Shown here in pieces: positions 45,592 through 54,645 of a DNA stretch of 64,000 nucleotides. Positions within the stretch are counted from its first letter, which is position 1. Every line of letters starts with the position of its first letter. Source of the DNA: Longimicrobiales bacterium (GTDB taxonomy: Bacteria > Gemmatimonadota > Gemmatimonadetes > Longimicrobiales > Gaopeijiaceae); the NCBI GenBank assembly GCA_958296005.1, contig CATQHQ010000002.1:1609501-1673500 (forward strand). Reading direction: 5' to 3'. The position numbers and the translations under genes are program-made. The notes below the pieces were generated by a model. That model was not told the DNA's origin and did not search any database. It worked only from the letters and a program-made list of their open reading frames with translations.

Positions 45592-46239
45592 TCAGCCCCG
45601 GTCGTAGGCCAGGGTCAGGACTTGGTCGCCCCCCTGGGACGACAGGGTCCGGGTCATGATCATGCGGTCTCCGATCACCTCCAGCGTCTCCCGCACCGTT
45701 CCGCCGCCGACGATCTGGTGCTCGACGACCAGCAAGGGTCCTTCCCAGCCCACCTTCGACTTGACCCGGCTCTCGTCCTCCGGCATCTCGACCTGGGAGC
45801 CGTCCATGGGAAGCGTCAGGGCCGCTCCGGTGCTGGGCGAGTACCGCAACTCCGACTCGCCGACCCGAAGGACGAGCGTGGACGGGCGGCGGCGCAGGAC
45901 TTCGACCGTGGCCCGCATGTCGGCGACCGACATCCGGCGGGACTGCATCATCCGGCGGTAGCGGCGCATTGCGCGGCTCTCGTTCCGGGTGATGTCGTCC
46001 ACCCGCGCCTGGTCCTTCACGCCTTCCATGTGGTTGGGGATCTGGGGCGTGCTGCTGCTCTCGTCCAGCGTCCATCGCCCCGAAATCGACGCCATCAGCG
46101 CAGAGCCGTCGGCTCCTGCGACGGCCGGCGGGCCGCCTCCGCCCGACGCGCACCCAGCGGCGGTCACGACGACTCCGGCCAAGCCCAGCGCAACGAACGC
46201 CGGCAGGCCTGGACGGGCGCCCCAGCTCAAGACGGTCAT
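45592..46239 (-). CDS. Lipoprotein of unknown function
   Basis: A 215-residue lipoprotein. The signal FVALGLAGVVVTAAGC ends in a lipobox (TAAG|C) with the lipid-attachment Cys at about residue 30. A short conserved start ISGRWTLDES, a basic helical segment (RRYRRMMQSRRMSVADM) and a C-terminal beta domain (GEGPLL-like VEHQIVGGGTVRETLEVIGDRMIMTRTL) follow. No family name recognised. A frameshifted, truncated second copy lies at about 48660-48860. It lies downstream of the small membrane-protein gene and converges with nothing. Confidence 0.72.
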   Translation of the reverse strand: MTVLSWGARPGLPAFVALGLAGVVVTAAGCASGGGGPPAVAGADGSALMASISGRWTLDESSSTPQIPNHMEGVKDQARVDDITRNESRAMRRYRRMMQSRRMSVADMRATVEVLRRRPSTLVLRVGESELRYSPSTGAALTLPMDGSQVEMPEDESRVKSKVGWEGPLLVVEHQIVGGGTVRETLEVIGDRMIMTRTLSSQGGDQVLTLAYDRG

Positions 46240-46443
46240 GCAAAGCCCCTCGGATCAATACACGGCTCGGGGGGCGCGAACCCGACGTGGCCGCCGAAGC
46301 CCGCACCCGGAGGGACGATCCCTCGCAGGTCCTTAGTATTGCGAGCCTGCTGGGGGATGCAAGCCCGGAGGGGGCGCGGTCGCCGGGATCAGTGCCCGAA
46401 GAGCATCGTCAGGACGAAGTTCATGAGGCCGATCGCCACCGCG
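46048..46443. repeat. Segmental duplication, copy A
   Basis: This segment repeats at 48668-49063 with high identity. It covers the 5' part of the lipoprotein gene, the 150-bp spacer and the 3' end of the small membrane-protein gene. The spacer part (about 46320-46420) is almost unchanged between copies. Confidence 0.85.
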
Positions 46444-46727
46444 CCCCAGAGCGCCGCCCCGAAGCCGCGGATGCTGAAGCCGCGGACGAGAGCCGCCACC
46501 AGCATCAGGATGACGGCGCTCACGACGATCGAGAAGAGGCCCAGCGTGAGGAGGGTGATGGGGAGGGTGATCAGGTCGAGGAGGGGCCGGACGAGCCAGT
46601 TGGCCACGCTCAGGACCAGCGCGCCCACCACCGCCGCCTTGGCGTCTCGGACTTCGAAGCCCTCCACCAGCTTGCCGGCCAAGAAGAGGAGTCCTGCGTT
46701 CACGATGATATGGATGACGAACTGCAT
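46389..46727 (-). CDS. Phage-holin-4-superfamily small membrane protein
   Basis: A 112-residue protein with four transmembrane helices. The sequence FVIHIIVNAGLLFLAGKLVEGFEV..AAVVGALVLSVANWLVRPLLDLITLPITLLTLGLFSIVVSAVILMLVAALVRGFSIRGFGAALWGAV is the usual pattern of the 'phage holin family' (YvlD-like) proteins, which are chromosomal and not necessarily phage-related. Function is unknown. The 3' end is duplicated at about 49012-49082. Confidence 0.85.
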   Translation of the reverse strand: MQFVIHIIVNAGLLFLAGKLVEGFEVRDAKAAVVGALVLSVANWLVRPLLDLITLPITLLTLGLFSIVVSAVILMLVAALVRGFSIRGFGAALWGAVAIGLMNFVLTMLFGH

Positions 46728-46814
46728 GCGTTCTCCTTATGTCGGTTCAGTGTCTGGCTCGACGTGCGGCGCGTCGGTGCGGCCCCGTCCCCAATCCAAA
46801 CGAATTCGGGCGGG

Positions 46815-47070
46815 CGCGGGTTTCTGGCAAGTCGGCAAAGACGCTCGGCACCACCACGCCCAGGCGCCCTTCGTAGCCCAACGCCGCAGCAGCTTCGGCG
46901 TTGGCGGCCCGCAGCACATCTTCCGCGCTCATCTTCCCGTAGCGCACCAGTGCCTCCATCCCGGCGTGGTAGCTCAGCCCCGACGGGTTGATCGGCGAGT
47001 CCGTGCTGATCACGATCCGTCCACCCTGGGGGTCGTTGAAGAGCGACGGGTCGTCTTCACGCGTTCGGCA
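46815..47070 (-). pseudogene. Fragment of a duplicated amidohydrolase C-terminus
   Basis: The segment matches the C-terminal part of the amidohydrolase gene (about 49200-49400 and 49517-49550), preserving MGTDSPINPSGLSYH-like and MEALVRYGKMSAEDVLRA sequences. Roughly 110 bp of the parent are missing after the Asp-containing motif, and the 3' end diverges after ADLP. It has no N-terminal domain or signal, so it is a remnant and not a working enzyme. Confidence 0.8.
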
Positions 47071-47073
47071 ACA

Positions 47074-48648
47074 TCATCGCTCCGTCAGGCTCAACACGCC
47101 GTCACCGAACACGCCGGAGTGGGTCCCGACCCAGACATCATACAGTCCGGCGGGCGGATTCCAGACGACAGCTATCGGATCCAACAGGGAACTGCCGTCA
47201 TCGTCGCAGACCCAGGAACCGCCAGGGAGCCTGACGATCAAAGTCGCATCGACAAAGCGTTCATCGGACTTGAACAAGAAACTCAGCTTCGGGGAAGTTC
47301 CAGTCCAGCTCACTCTGAAATCCGGGGCGGCGGCCGCATACCCAAGACACTCCCCCCCGAGATACCCGAAGTCGACCCCGCCGCCCCTCACCAAGGCGCG
47401 CTGCTTCAAGATGAAGCGTGGTCCCGAGTTGCTACGTGGGGAGCCGACCCTGCCGCCCGCCATCACGGCGACCTCGTAAGGATCCGGCAGAAAGCGGGCG
47501 GACAACTGCACGGACCCGAACGTCGGAGACAAGCCGCCATCCTCGATCGGCAGCACCGGGGCGGGCCTATCTTCCGGCAACGGACCGATTTCGAGGCCAG
47601 CGGACACCTCCGCACGAATAACGCCCCAGGGCAGAATCCCGGCAAGACGACCGCCTGTTTCCCTATCGCGTTGAATCATGGTCGGGATGCCGATCATCTC
47701 GCCCCGCGCATTGACGGCAAGACCACCGCTGTTCCCAGGCGCAAGCTCGGCGTCCGTCAGATACCACTCCGGGAGCCATTGACCGCGAACCGCGCCGTTG
47801 CGGACGGTAGTGATGTTTCCGCGGCTCGTGGACAAATAGCGGCTCGTGGACAAATAACCGTCGCCGAAGGCGGGATATCCGAAGACGAAGACGACGGCGC
47901 CCCGCCTAGCGTTCTCCGACGAGGGCGAGACCAACGGCACGTCCACCACGGCGTCGGCGGCAAGCGGCCGCCCTCTGTCGTCACGGTCGATCATAAGAAA
48001 CGCGAGATCCGCATCCAACGAATAACCGATGACGCGAGCGCGGTACCGCGACACGGGTGGCTCGTTTGGATTTTCAAGCATCTCTACGCGGAAGTCTTCA
48101 GCCCCGACGATGACATGCCGATTCGTCAGAATCACACCACCACTATGGATCAACGTCCCGGAACCCGTTGAAACATCTGCTCCGGCGTCGACCGCCACGA
48201 TCCGCACGACCGCACGAGCAATACGGTCAAGATCGTCCTCGGAAAGGTCCCGCAGCGCGACCGAAGGCGGGGGAGCCGGGGAGACTGCCGATCGACCGCA
48301 GGCCGCCGCTAGCAGCGCTTCCGCTTGGCCCGCATCCAGATAGCCAGTCGGCGGCAGGTTCCGCGCCGCCTGCCAAAGGCGGATCTCGGCCCTCGTCCGC
48401 ACACCGAACAAGCCGTCGATCGTTCCTGGGTCAAAGCCTTCGTTCCAAAGCCCCTGCTGAATAAGCCCGCACGTCCACCGATCAAGCGTCAGCACCGCCT
48501 CGACAACCTCCGGTGTCTGCCCCAGAACCGACGCCCGGGGCGAGCGGCTGCCTCCGGATTGGCGTCGAGCACCGTCGCGATCTGTGCAGCCTCCGACGAC
48601 GGCGAGGGACGCCGCCATAGCCAAGCCCAAGACCAGAGCGCGGGTCAC
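47074..48648 (-). CDS. Trypsin-like serine protease lipoprotein with peptidoglycan-binding domain
   Basis: A 524-residue exported protein. The N-terminus (ALVLGLAMAASLAVVGGC) ends in a lipobox-like VVGG|C. A peptidoglycan-binding type 1 domain lies at about residues 55-115 (LIQQGLWNEGFDPGTIDGLFGVRTRAEIRLWQ). The protease domain has the catalytic triad His in ILTNRHVIV, Asp in SLDADLAFL and Ser in LAPGNSGGLAV. A C-terminal beta domain of about 150 residues follows. The first 20 codons are nearly the same as those of the amidohydrolase gene at 52098, as if the signal-peptide region had been exchanged. An 18-bp tandem repeat adds YLSTSR twice. Confidence 0.87.
   Translation of the reverse strand: MTRALVLGLAMAASLAVVGGCTDRDGARRQSGGSRSPRASVLGQTPEVVEAVLTLDRWTCGLIQQGLWNEGFDPGTIDGLFGVRTRAEIRLWQAARNLPPTGYLDAGQAEALLAAACGRSAVSPAPPPSVALRDLSEDDLDRIARAVVRIVAVDAGADVSTGSGTLIHSGGVILTNRHVIVGAEDFRVEMLENPNEPPVSRYRARVIGYSLDADLAFLMIDRDDRGRPLAADAVVDVPLVSPSSENARRGAVVFVFGYPAFGDGYLSTSRYLSTSRGNITTVRNGAVRGQWLPEWYLTDAELAPGNSGGLAVNARGEMIGIPTMIQRDRETGGRLAGILPWGVIRAEVSAGLEIGPLPEDRPAPVLPIEDGGLSPTFGSVQLSARFLPDPYEVAVMAGGRVGSPRSNSGPRFILKQRALVRGGGVDFGYLGGECLGYAAAAPDFRVSWTGTSPKLSFLFKSDERFVDATLIVRLPGGSWVCDDDGSSLLDPIAVVWNPPAGLYDVWVGTHSGVFGDGVLSLTER
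47821..47856. repeat. 18-bp tandem duplication inside the protease gene
   Basis: GCGGCTCGTGGACAAATA occurs twice in perfect tandem and encodes a duplicated YLSTSR just before the Ser of the protease active site. It keeps the frame. Confidence 0.9.
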
Positions 48649-48659
48649 GGGATCAGGTT

Positions 48660-48860
48660 CCGCCGCGCCGTGCTGCTACCCTCGTCCAGCGTCCATCGCC
48701 CCGAAATCGACGCCATCAGCGCAGAGCCGTCGGCTCCCGCGACGGCTGGCGGGCCCCCTCCGTCCGACACGCACCCGGCGGCGGTCACGACGGCTCCGGC
48801 AAGCCCAGTGCAACGAGCGCCGGCAGGCCTGGGCGGGCACCCCTGCTCAAGACGGTCATG
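48660..48860 (-). pseudogene. Decayed duplicate of the lipoprotein gene
   Basis: The 5' half of the lipoprotein gene is repeated here. A one-base deletion (GGCTTGGCCGG in the intact gene reads GGCTTGCCGG) shifts the frame after about 20 codons and stops it. Downstream, the sequence breaks off after WTLDE and runs into the TARRNLIP tail found at the end of the 52095 gene. The holin-like 3' end follows at 49012-49082 with an internal deletion. Confidence 0.8.
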
Positions 48861-49063
48861 CAAAGCCTCTCGGACCAATACACGGCTCGGAGGCGCGAAC
48901 CCCGGTGTGGCCGCCGAAGCCCGCACCCGGAGGGACGATCCCTCGCAGGTCCTTAGTATTGCGAGCCTGCTGGGGGATGCAAGCCCGGAGGGGGCGCGGT
49001 CGCCGGGATCAGTGCCCGAAGAGCATCGTCAGAACGAAGTTCATGAGGCCGACCGCCACAGCG
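48668..49063. repeat. Segmental duplication, copy B
   Basis: This is the decayed partner of 46048-46443. The holin remnant in it has lost about 170 bp before meeting the amidohydrolase stop codon at 49087. Confidence 0.85.
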
Positions 49064-49086
49064 TCCACCACTGCCGCCTTGACGGC

Positions 49087-52000
49087 TCACCCGGGGCGTC
49101 TCAGGAGCGACGCCACCTCGTGCACTCTGCCGCCAGCGACCACGGTGCGGAGCCGGCGGGTGGCGCCAATCTCCTCAAGCGGGTTGGCGTCCAGGACCAC
49201 CAAGTCGGCAAAAGCGCCCGGCGCCACTACGCCCAGAAGCCCTTCGTAGCCCAACGCCGCCGCGGCTTCGGAGGTGGCGGCCCGCAACACGTCCTCAGCG
49301 CTCATCTTCCCGTAGCGCACCAATGCCTCCATCTCGGCGTGGTAGCTCAGCCCCGACGGGTTGATCGGCGAGTCCGTGCCCATCACGATCCGTCCACCGG
49401 CGGCGACGACCTTGCGCGGGAGGGCGGCCATCTCTTCGGTCAGGCGGCGGGCCAGATCGGGGTCGGCCGGGGCGGGCGCGACCTCGGGCACCCAAGGGAA
49501 GAACGCCTTCACCCGGGGGTCGTCGAAGAGCGACGGGTCCTCCCACGTCAGTAGGCCGTAGGCGCCGTAGATGCCGACGGTGGGCGTCAGGGTCATCCCA
49601 GACGCGGCCAGCAGCGCCACCACGTCGCCGTAGCTGCGCTGGAGCTCCGAGACCTTGGTCGAGTAGCCCCGCCGGCTGGTGCCCCGAACGTGCTCCACGC
49701 CGTCGGCACCGTAGGCCACCGCCGGGTAGAGCTCGTGGGAGCTGACCGGCAGGCCGATGGCGTGGGCGTCCTCGATCACCCGCCGCTGCATCGGGTCCGA
49801 GAGGCGGACGTAGGTCTTGATCATGTCGTAGCCCAGCGCCGACGCACGCTCGATCTCCAGGGCGACCTGGGCCGGGGCCGCCAGAGCCGGGGCGCCGGGG
49901 TAGTAGATGCGGCTGCCGTCGAACGTGCCGCCGGTGCCGAACCACCGTGGAGCGATGCGCTTGCCGGACTCGCCGGCCTCCTTGGCCTCGGCGATCTCGT
50001 AGGGATCGCAGGCGGGACACCGGACCGAGGTGACGCCGAACGAGAGCCAGAGGCGGCCCGAGGCCTCGCCGTCGCCGATCCCGCCGTGGGCGTGCATCTC
50101 GACGAACCCCGGCATCACCACGCCGTCGGTGGCGTCCACGATCGTGGGGGCGGTGCGCGACGGGTCCCGGGGGGCCACCTCCGCTATGGCGCCGCCCTCG
50201 AGTACCACGTCCACGTCGCGGCGGACCGACCAGGTGCGGCCGTCCAGCAGCGCGCCGGCGCGCACCAGAACCCGGCCGGGGGGCTCGGCGCGCCGCCACT
50301 CGAGCCCCAGGGGGATCTCCTCGGTGCGGCCGTCGTGCAGATCGACCCGGCTCAGCTTCTCGTCCGCCAGGTAGACGATCGAGCGGGAGCCGCCGGTCCA
50401 GGTGGGGTCGTCCGCAGCGCCGTTGGTGAGACGTCGAGGCGGCCCCGTCGGGTTCCCGTCCCGCCCGGTGGCGACGGCCCAGAGGACGCCGCCGGAGACG
50501 TAGGCCGTCCAGGCCCCGTCGGGGGAGCGAACCGGGCCGTCCGTCCCCCTGCTGCCGACGGAGGCGTGGGCCGGAAACTCCAGGAAGCGCAACGCGGCCT
50601 GCCCCGGGAACGCTGCGGGCCCCCGAGGCGTCGGCAACACCAGCACTCGGTTGACGCCTTCTCGGAAGCGGCCGGAGTACGGCACGTGGGCCGACACGGC
50701 CACCGCGTCGCCCTCCGGGAACCAGGACGGGCGGCCGGCGCCGTTGAGCCCGGAGCGCACCTGCCGAACCTGGCCGCTGGCCACGTCCAGCACGCTCACG
50801 GCGGTCTGGTAGCCCGCTCCCACGAAGGCGATCCGCTCCCCGTCGGGCGACCAGGCGGGGACTCTGCCATCCACCCCGTCGGCGATCTGCTCGATCGCGC
50901 CCGAGGCGGCGTGCCAGACCCAAAGCTCCATTGCGCCGCCCCGGTCCGAGACGAACGCCAGGCGGCCGCCGTCGGGCGACCACGCCGGGTCCGTCTCCGT
51001 CCACGGATCGTCGGTGAGGCGCTCGGTGGCGCCGCCGATCGCGTGGAGCCACAGGTCGCCCAGGGCCGAGAACGCGACGTGGCGGCCGTCCGGGGAGACG
51101 GCAGGCGAGACGACGCCCCGGACGGGGAGCGGTCCGGGGGCCGCGAGGTCGCGGGGTTTCCGCTCGTAGGGCTCGCGGTGAAGGGCGACGAGGGCCGTGA
51201 ACGGCACATCCCGCAGGTCGTCGCCGTCCAGGCCGCGCCGGCGAACCTTGCCGTCGGCGGTGTAGAAGAAGCCGGACGCGGTCCAGGAGACCCGGAACGG
51301 AAAGACGTCTTCGTCGTCGCCGATGAGGGTCGGTGCGGCGGCGGTTGGGGCCGCGAGATCGGCCGCGGCGGCCGTCCGAAGCGCCGAGCGGCCCGCGGCG
51401 ATGGCGTTGTAGGAGAGGCTCGCGCCGTCCAGGCGCCAAGCCGGGGCCGCGATCCGGGCGCCTTGCGCGGCGGCGACCCGGCGCAACTCCCCGCCCGCCT
51501 CCAGAACCCAGACGCCAGCAACCTCTCCAGGGCCGTCGGAGGCGAAGGCGATGCGGGCGCCGTCCGGCGAGAACGCGGGTCCGTACTCGCTGTCCGGGGC
51601 GTCGGTGAGCTGCTCGACCCGTCCGCCCGGCACCGTCGCGGTCCAGATGTCGTAGCTGCCGCCCCGGTCGGAGCTGAACGCGATCCGACGCCCGTCGGGC
51701 GACCAGTGGGGCTCCCGGTGGTCGAACGGTCCGGTGGTGTGCTTGCGCAGATCCGAGCCGTCGGCCGCGACGCTCCATATGTGGTAGTTGCCGTCCCAGT
51801 AGGCTTGGAATGCGATCCGACGCCCGTCGGGCGACCACGCGGGCTGGCGAGCGTCCCCAAAGGGATCGGTGAGGGGCTCGGCCCTGCCGCCGGCGGCGGG
51901 CATCGTCCAGACGCGGCCCAGCAGGTCCAGCGCCAGCGTTCGTCCGTCGGGCGAGAGGGCGACGGCGACGTTCGTCCCTTCGTCGAGGACGACGGTGTCG

Positions 52001-52098
52001 GGCCGGGCCTGCGCAGAGGCCGCCGCCCGCCCCGGGGCCGGGCCGACGACGGCGAGGAACACCGCCGCGGCCAAGCCCGAGACTAGGGCGCGGGTCAC
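49087..52098 (-). CDS. Secreted amidohydrolase with N-terminal TolB-like propeller
   Basis: A protein of 1003 residues. A signal peptide (ALVSGLAAAVFLAVVGPAPGRAAA) precedes a long PD40/TolB-type beta-propeller (repeated SPDGRRIAFxSDRGG, about residues 40-590). The C-terminal amidohydrolase domain begins around residue 650 (VRAGALLDG) and has VMPGFVEMHAHGG (metal-binding HxH), SSHELYPAVAYGADGVEH and RIVMGTDSPINPSG. This fusion occurs in dipeptidase- or imidazolonepropionase-like proteins; substrate unknown. The GTG start overlaps the stop of the preceding gene as GTGA. Confidence 0.87.
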   Translation of the reverse strand: MTRALVSGLAAAVFLAVVGPAPGRAAASAQARPDTVVLDEGTNVAVALSPDGRTLALDLLGRVWTMPAAGGRAEPLTDPFGDARQPAWSPDGRRIAFQAYWDGNYHIWSVAADGSDLRKHTTGPFDHREPHWSPDGRRIAFSSDRGGSYDIWTATVPGGRVEQLTDAPDSEYGPAFSPDGARIAFASDGPGEVAGVWVLEAGGELRRVAAAQGARIAAPAWRLDGASLSYNAIAAGRSALRTAAAADLAAPTAAAPTLIGDDEDVFPFRVSWTASGFFYTADGKVRRRGLDGDDLRDVPFTALVALHREPYERKPRDLAAPGPLPVRGVVSPAVSPDGRHVAFSALGDLWLHAIGGATERLTDDPWTETDPAWSPDGGRLAFVSDRGGAMELWVWHAASGAIEQIADGVDGRVPAWSPDGERIAFVGAGYQTAVSVLDVASGQVRQVRSGLNGAGRPSWFPEGDAVAVSAHVPYSGRFREGVNRVLVLPTPRGPAAFPGQAALRFLEFPAHASVGSRGTDGPVRSPDGAWTAYVSGGVLWAVATGRDGNPTGPPRRLTNGAADDPTWTGGSRSIVYLADEKLSRVDLHDGRTEEIPLGLEWRRAEPPGRVLVRAGALLDGRTWSVRRDVDVVLEGGAIAEVAPRDPSRTAPTIVDATDGVVMPGFVEMHAHGGIGDGEASGRLWLSFGVTSVRCPACDPYEIAEAKEAGESGKRIAPRWFGTGGTFDGSRIYYPGAPALAAPAQVALEIERASALGYDMIKTYVRLSDPMQRRVIEDAHAIGLPVSSHELYPAVAYGADGVEHVRGTSRRGYSTKVSELQRSYGDVVALLAASGMTLTPTVGIYGAYGLLTWEDPSLFDDPRVKAFFPWVPEVAPAPADPDLARRLTEEMAALPRKVVAAGGRIVMGTDSPINPSGLSYHAEMEALVRYGKMSAEDVLRAATSEAAAALGYEGLLGVVAPGAFADLVVLDANPLEEIGATRRLRTVVAGGRVHEVASLLRRPG

Positions 52099-54539
52099 GG
52101 AATCAGGTTCCGCCGCGCGGTGTTGCGTACGAGGAAGAGGCCGTCGCCCGTGCTGGTCACCACGATGATTCCGCTCTCGAAGTACGGATAGTTGCTCCAC
52201 GAAGCCCCACCCTGCCACGGCGTCGTGTCGAAGTAGGCGATCTCGACGGGCTCCACCGGGTCGGAGATGTCCAGTATCCGCAGGCCGGCGCCGTAGTTGG
52301 ACTGGTACATCAAGTCGCCGCGGATGTAGAGGTTGTGGTCCGTGTCCGGGGTGTCGGCGATGTACTCCTTGACCAGCAGGGGCTCGTCCAGGTCCATCAC
52401 GTCCCACACCAGCGTCCGGGTTCCTTCGACCAGACCCTGGGGCTCGTCCCCCTCGTCGTTCATGTAGAAGTAGCGGTGGTCCTCGGTGAGCCAGCCCTGA
52501 TGGGCGTAGACGACGCTGGGGTAGTCGATCGACGCCAGGGCCACCGGCGCGTCCTTGTCGGTCACGTCGGCGATGCTCAGCCGCGTCTCGTTGGAGCCCA
52601 GGCAGATCTCGCTGCCCTGGTGCTCCTCGTCGGGTCCGTGGTAGATGACGCACTGGGCGTCGTGGGAGTAGCCGGTTCCTCGCCTGCCGGTGTTGGCGTG
52701 GGCGAAGCAGCCGGCGAACGTCGGGCGGGACGGGTCGTCCAGCGCCAGCATGTGGAGCCCGCCTCCGCAGGTCTCGCCTCCGCCGCTGCTGCCCACCGCG
52801 TAGGCGTACCCCGTCTGCTCGTTGACCACGATGTTGTGGGCGCTGTGGATCCCCGGGTAGGTGTAGTCGGGCTCGAACGTCGCGTCCGGGCCGCCCTCGT
52901 CCCGAAGCCGGGTCAGGTCGAACACCTGCACGCCGTGCTCCCCCGCCCCGTCGGCGACGATGTAGGCGTGGTCCCGGTAGACCTTCATGTCGCGCCACAC
53001 GCTGCTGCGGGACCCCGGCGTCTTGGGCAGGTCGCCCAGCATGAGGGGGCTGAAGGGGTCGGTCACGTCCACGAAGGCGGTGCCGTCGGTCCGGCCCACG
53101 ATCGCGATCTCCCGGCCCGTCTCCGGATCGGTCCAGCCCCATACGTCGTTGAGGCGGGCGCCCCGGCTGCCGGCCATCTCCTTGATCGGGAGGAAGGAGA
53201 TGATGTTCACGTTGTCGCACTCGAAGCCGGCGGCGGCGTTCTCCGTGCAGGGGACCTCCTCGTCCAGCCCAGCGATCGCCGGGAGGCTGCGGTACTCGCC
53301 GATCGTCATGTCGCTCCAGCTCCACTCGTCGCCCGTCCCGCGCCGAGCCAGGAAGACGGCGCCGGCCCGGCTGTCCACGCCGCCCGCGCCGACCACGCCC
53401 ACGTCGCCGACGAACGCCACCGAGCTGCCGAACGACGCACGGCCGGGCAGATCCGGGATCGCCGACTTGGCGGCGCTGGTCCACCCGGCGTCGCCCTCGC
53501 CGACCGAGAAGCGGTACGCTGCGCCGGTCCCGTTGTTCGCGCCGGGCGCGCCGACCCAGAGAGCGTCGTCGTGGAGGTCGATCGAGGCGCCGAACGAAGC
53601 CCGGGGCTGGACGTCAAAGGCGACCAGAGCGCCGTCGGGGAGCCAGGCGTCCTCTTCCGAGTCGAAGGCGAAGCGCACAACCGCGCCAGCCCCGCCCGCA
53701 GCGCCTGGAGCGCCGACCAGTACGGTTCCGTCGTGCACGGCGACCGATGCGCCGAAGCGGTGGCTGCCGGGGCGCTGCGGGTCGGCAGGATCGAGCTGGC
53801 CGGTGGGGTCCAGAAGACCCTGGGAGTGCAGGCGTCCGGCGGCCACGTCCACGCCGAGTAGGTGCACGGCGGCCGCGGTGCCCCGAGCGGGGGCGGTCGA
53901 AGCGACGGCGATCGTTCCGTCCGTCGCAAGGACCACGCCGAAGCCGCGTCCGTCGCCGTCGGTCGGAGCGTAGCGGTCGCGCTGGGACCATTCGCCGCCG
54001 ACGCCGCGGGTGAAGAGGTAGACCGCGCCGGACCCGTCGTTCTCTCCGGGAGCCGACACCAGAGCGACGTCGCCGCTCAACGCCACGGCGGCACCGAAGT
54101 TGGCGGGATCGCCCTGGGCGTCGCCGTCGGCGGGGGACGACAGGCGGGCGACTTCCCGCCATTCGCCGTCGGGACCGGCCTCGAAGACGATCGCCGCGCC
54201 CCGCCCGTCGTCCCAGTTGGGAGCGCCGACCAGAACCAGGCCGGCGTCGGCGTCGAGGGACCGGCCGAAGCCGTCGGGGCGCTCGCCGACGGCGGAAACG
54301 GCCAGCCGGGCGGCTTCCTCCCAGCCGTCGGCGGACGCGGCGTAGACGTACACGACGCCAGGAAGGGACACGTTGCTGCTCTCGCCGACGAGGACATGCC
54401 CGCCGGCGACGGCCACGGTGCCGCCGTACTGCTGGGCGCCCAGCATCGCCGGGACCGAAACGAAGAGCGCCAGGGCGAAGCCGGCGATGCCGATCAAAGC
54501 GCGGGCGCCCGGGCGGGTGGGGGTACGGAGTCCTGCCAT
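52095..54539 (-). CDS. Secreted choice-of-anchor B protein with FG-GAP and LVIVD repeats
   Basis: An 814-residue exported protein. The signal is RALIGIAGFALALFVSVPAMLGA. Residues 30-400 carry FG-GAP-like repeats (GDVALVSAPGENDGSGAVYLF, DGTVLVGAPGAAGGAGAVVRF, DDALWVGAPGANNGTGAAYRF). The C-terminal half has LVIVD-type propeller units (AFVDVTDPFSPLMLGDLP, LSIADVTDKDAPVALASIDYP, LRILDISDPVEPVEIAYFD), as in choice-of-anchor B proteins. The ATG at 54537-54539 has GGAGG upstream. Its 3' end, TARRNLIP, is copied at 48650-48668. Function is likely surface adhesion or binding. Confidence 0.85.
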   Translation of the reverse strand: MAGLRTPTRPGARALIGIAGFALALFVSVPAMLGAQQYGGTVAVAGGHVLVGESSNVSLPGVVYVYAASADGWEEAARLAVSAVGERPDGFGRSLDADAGLVLVGAPNWDDGRGAAIVFEAGPDGEWREVARLSSPADGDAQGDPANFGAAVALSGDVALVSAPGENDGSGAVYLFTRGVGGEWSQRDRYAPTDGDGRGFGVVLATDGTIAVASTAPARGTAAAVHLLGVDVAAGRLHSQGLLDPTGQLDPADPQRPGSHRFGASVAVHDGTVLVGAPGAAGGAGAVVRFAFDSEEDAWLPDGALVAFDVQPRASFGASIDLHDDALWVGAPGANNGTGAAYRFSVGEGDAGWTSAAKSAIPDLPGRASFGSSVAFVGDVGVVGAGGVDSRAGAVFLARRGTGDEWSWSDMTIGEYRSLPAIAGLDEEVPCTENAAAGFECDNVNIISFLPIKEMAGSRGARLNDVWGWTDPETGREIAIVGRTDGTAFVDVTDPFSPLMLGDLPKTPGSRSSVWRDMKVYRDHAYIVADGAGEHGVQVFDLTRLRDEGGPDATFEPDYTYPGIHSAHNIVVNEQTGYAYAVGSSGGGETCGGGLHMLALDDPSRPTFAGCFAHANTGRRGTGYSHDAQCVIYHGPDEEHQGSEICLGSNETRLSIADVTDKDAPVALASIDYPSVVYAHQGWLTEDHRYFYMNDEGDEPQGLVEGTRTLVWDVMDLDEPLLVKEYIADTPDTDHNLYIRGDLMYQSNYGAGLRILDISDPVEPVEIAYFDTTPWQGGASWSNYPYFESGIIVVTSTGDGLFLVRNTARRNLIP

Positions 54540-54645
54540 CTGATGCCTCCAGGCCGTAGGGGGTGGGCGTGCCCGGCGACGGCGGGCCGCATCCGACAAG
54601 ATGCGCCGCGGCGGGACCGTTGGACAGCCCCGGGTCCGCTTCAGG

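Noticed and set aside
46389-46727. Prophage signal from the holin-family gene
   Set aside because: This family is common in chromosomes without phage genes, and no other phage function is nearby.
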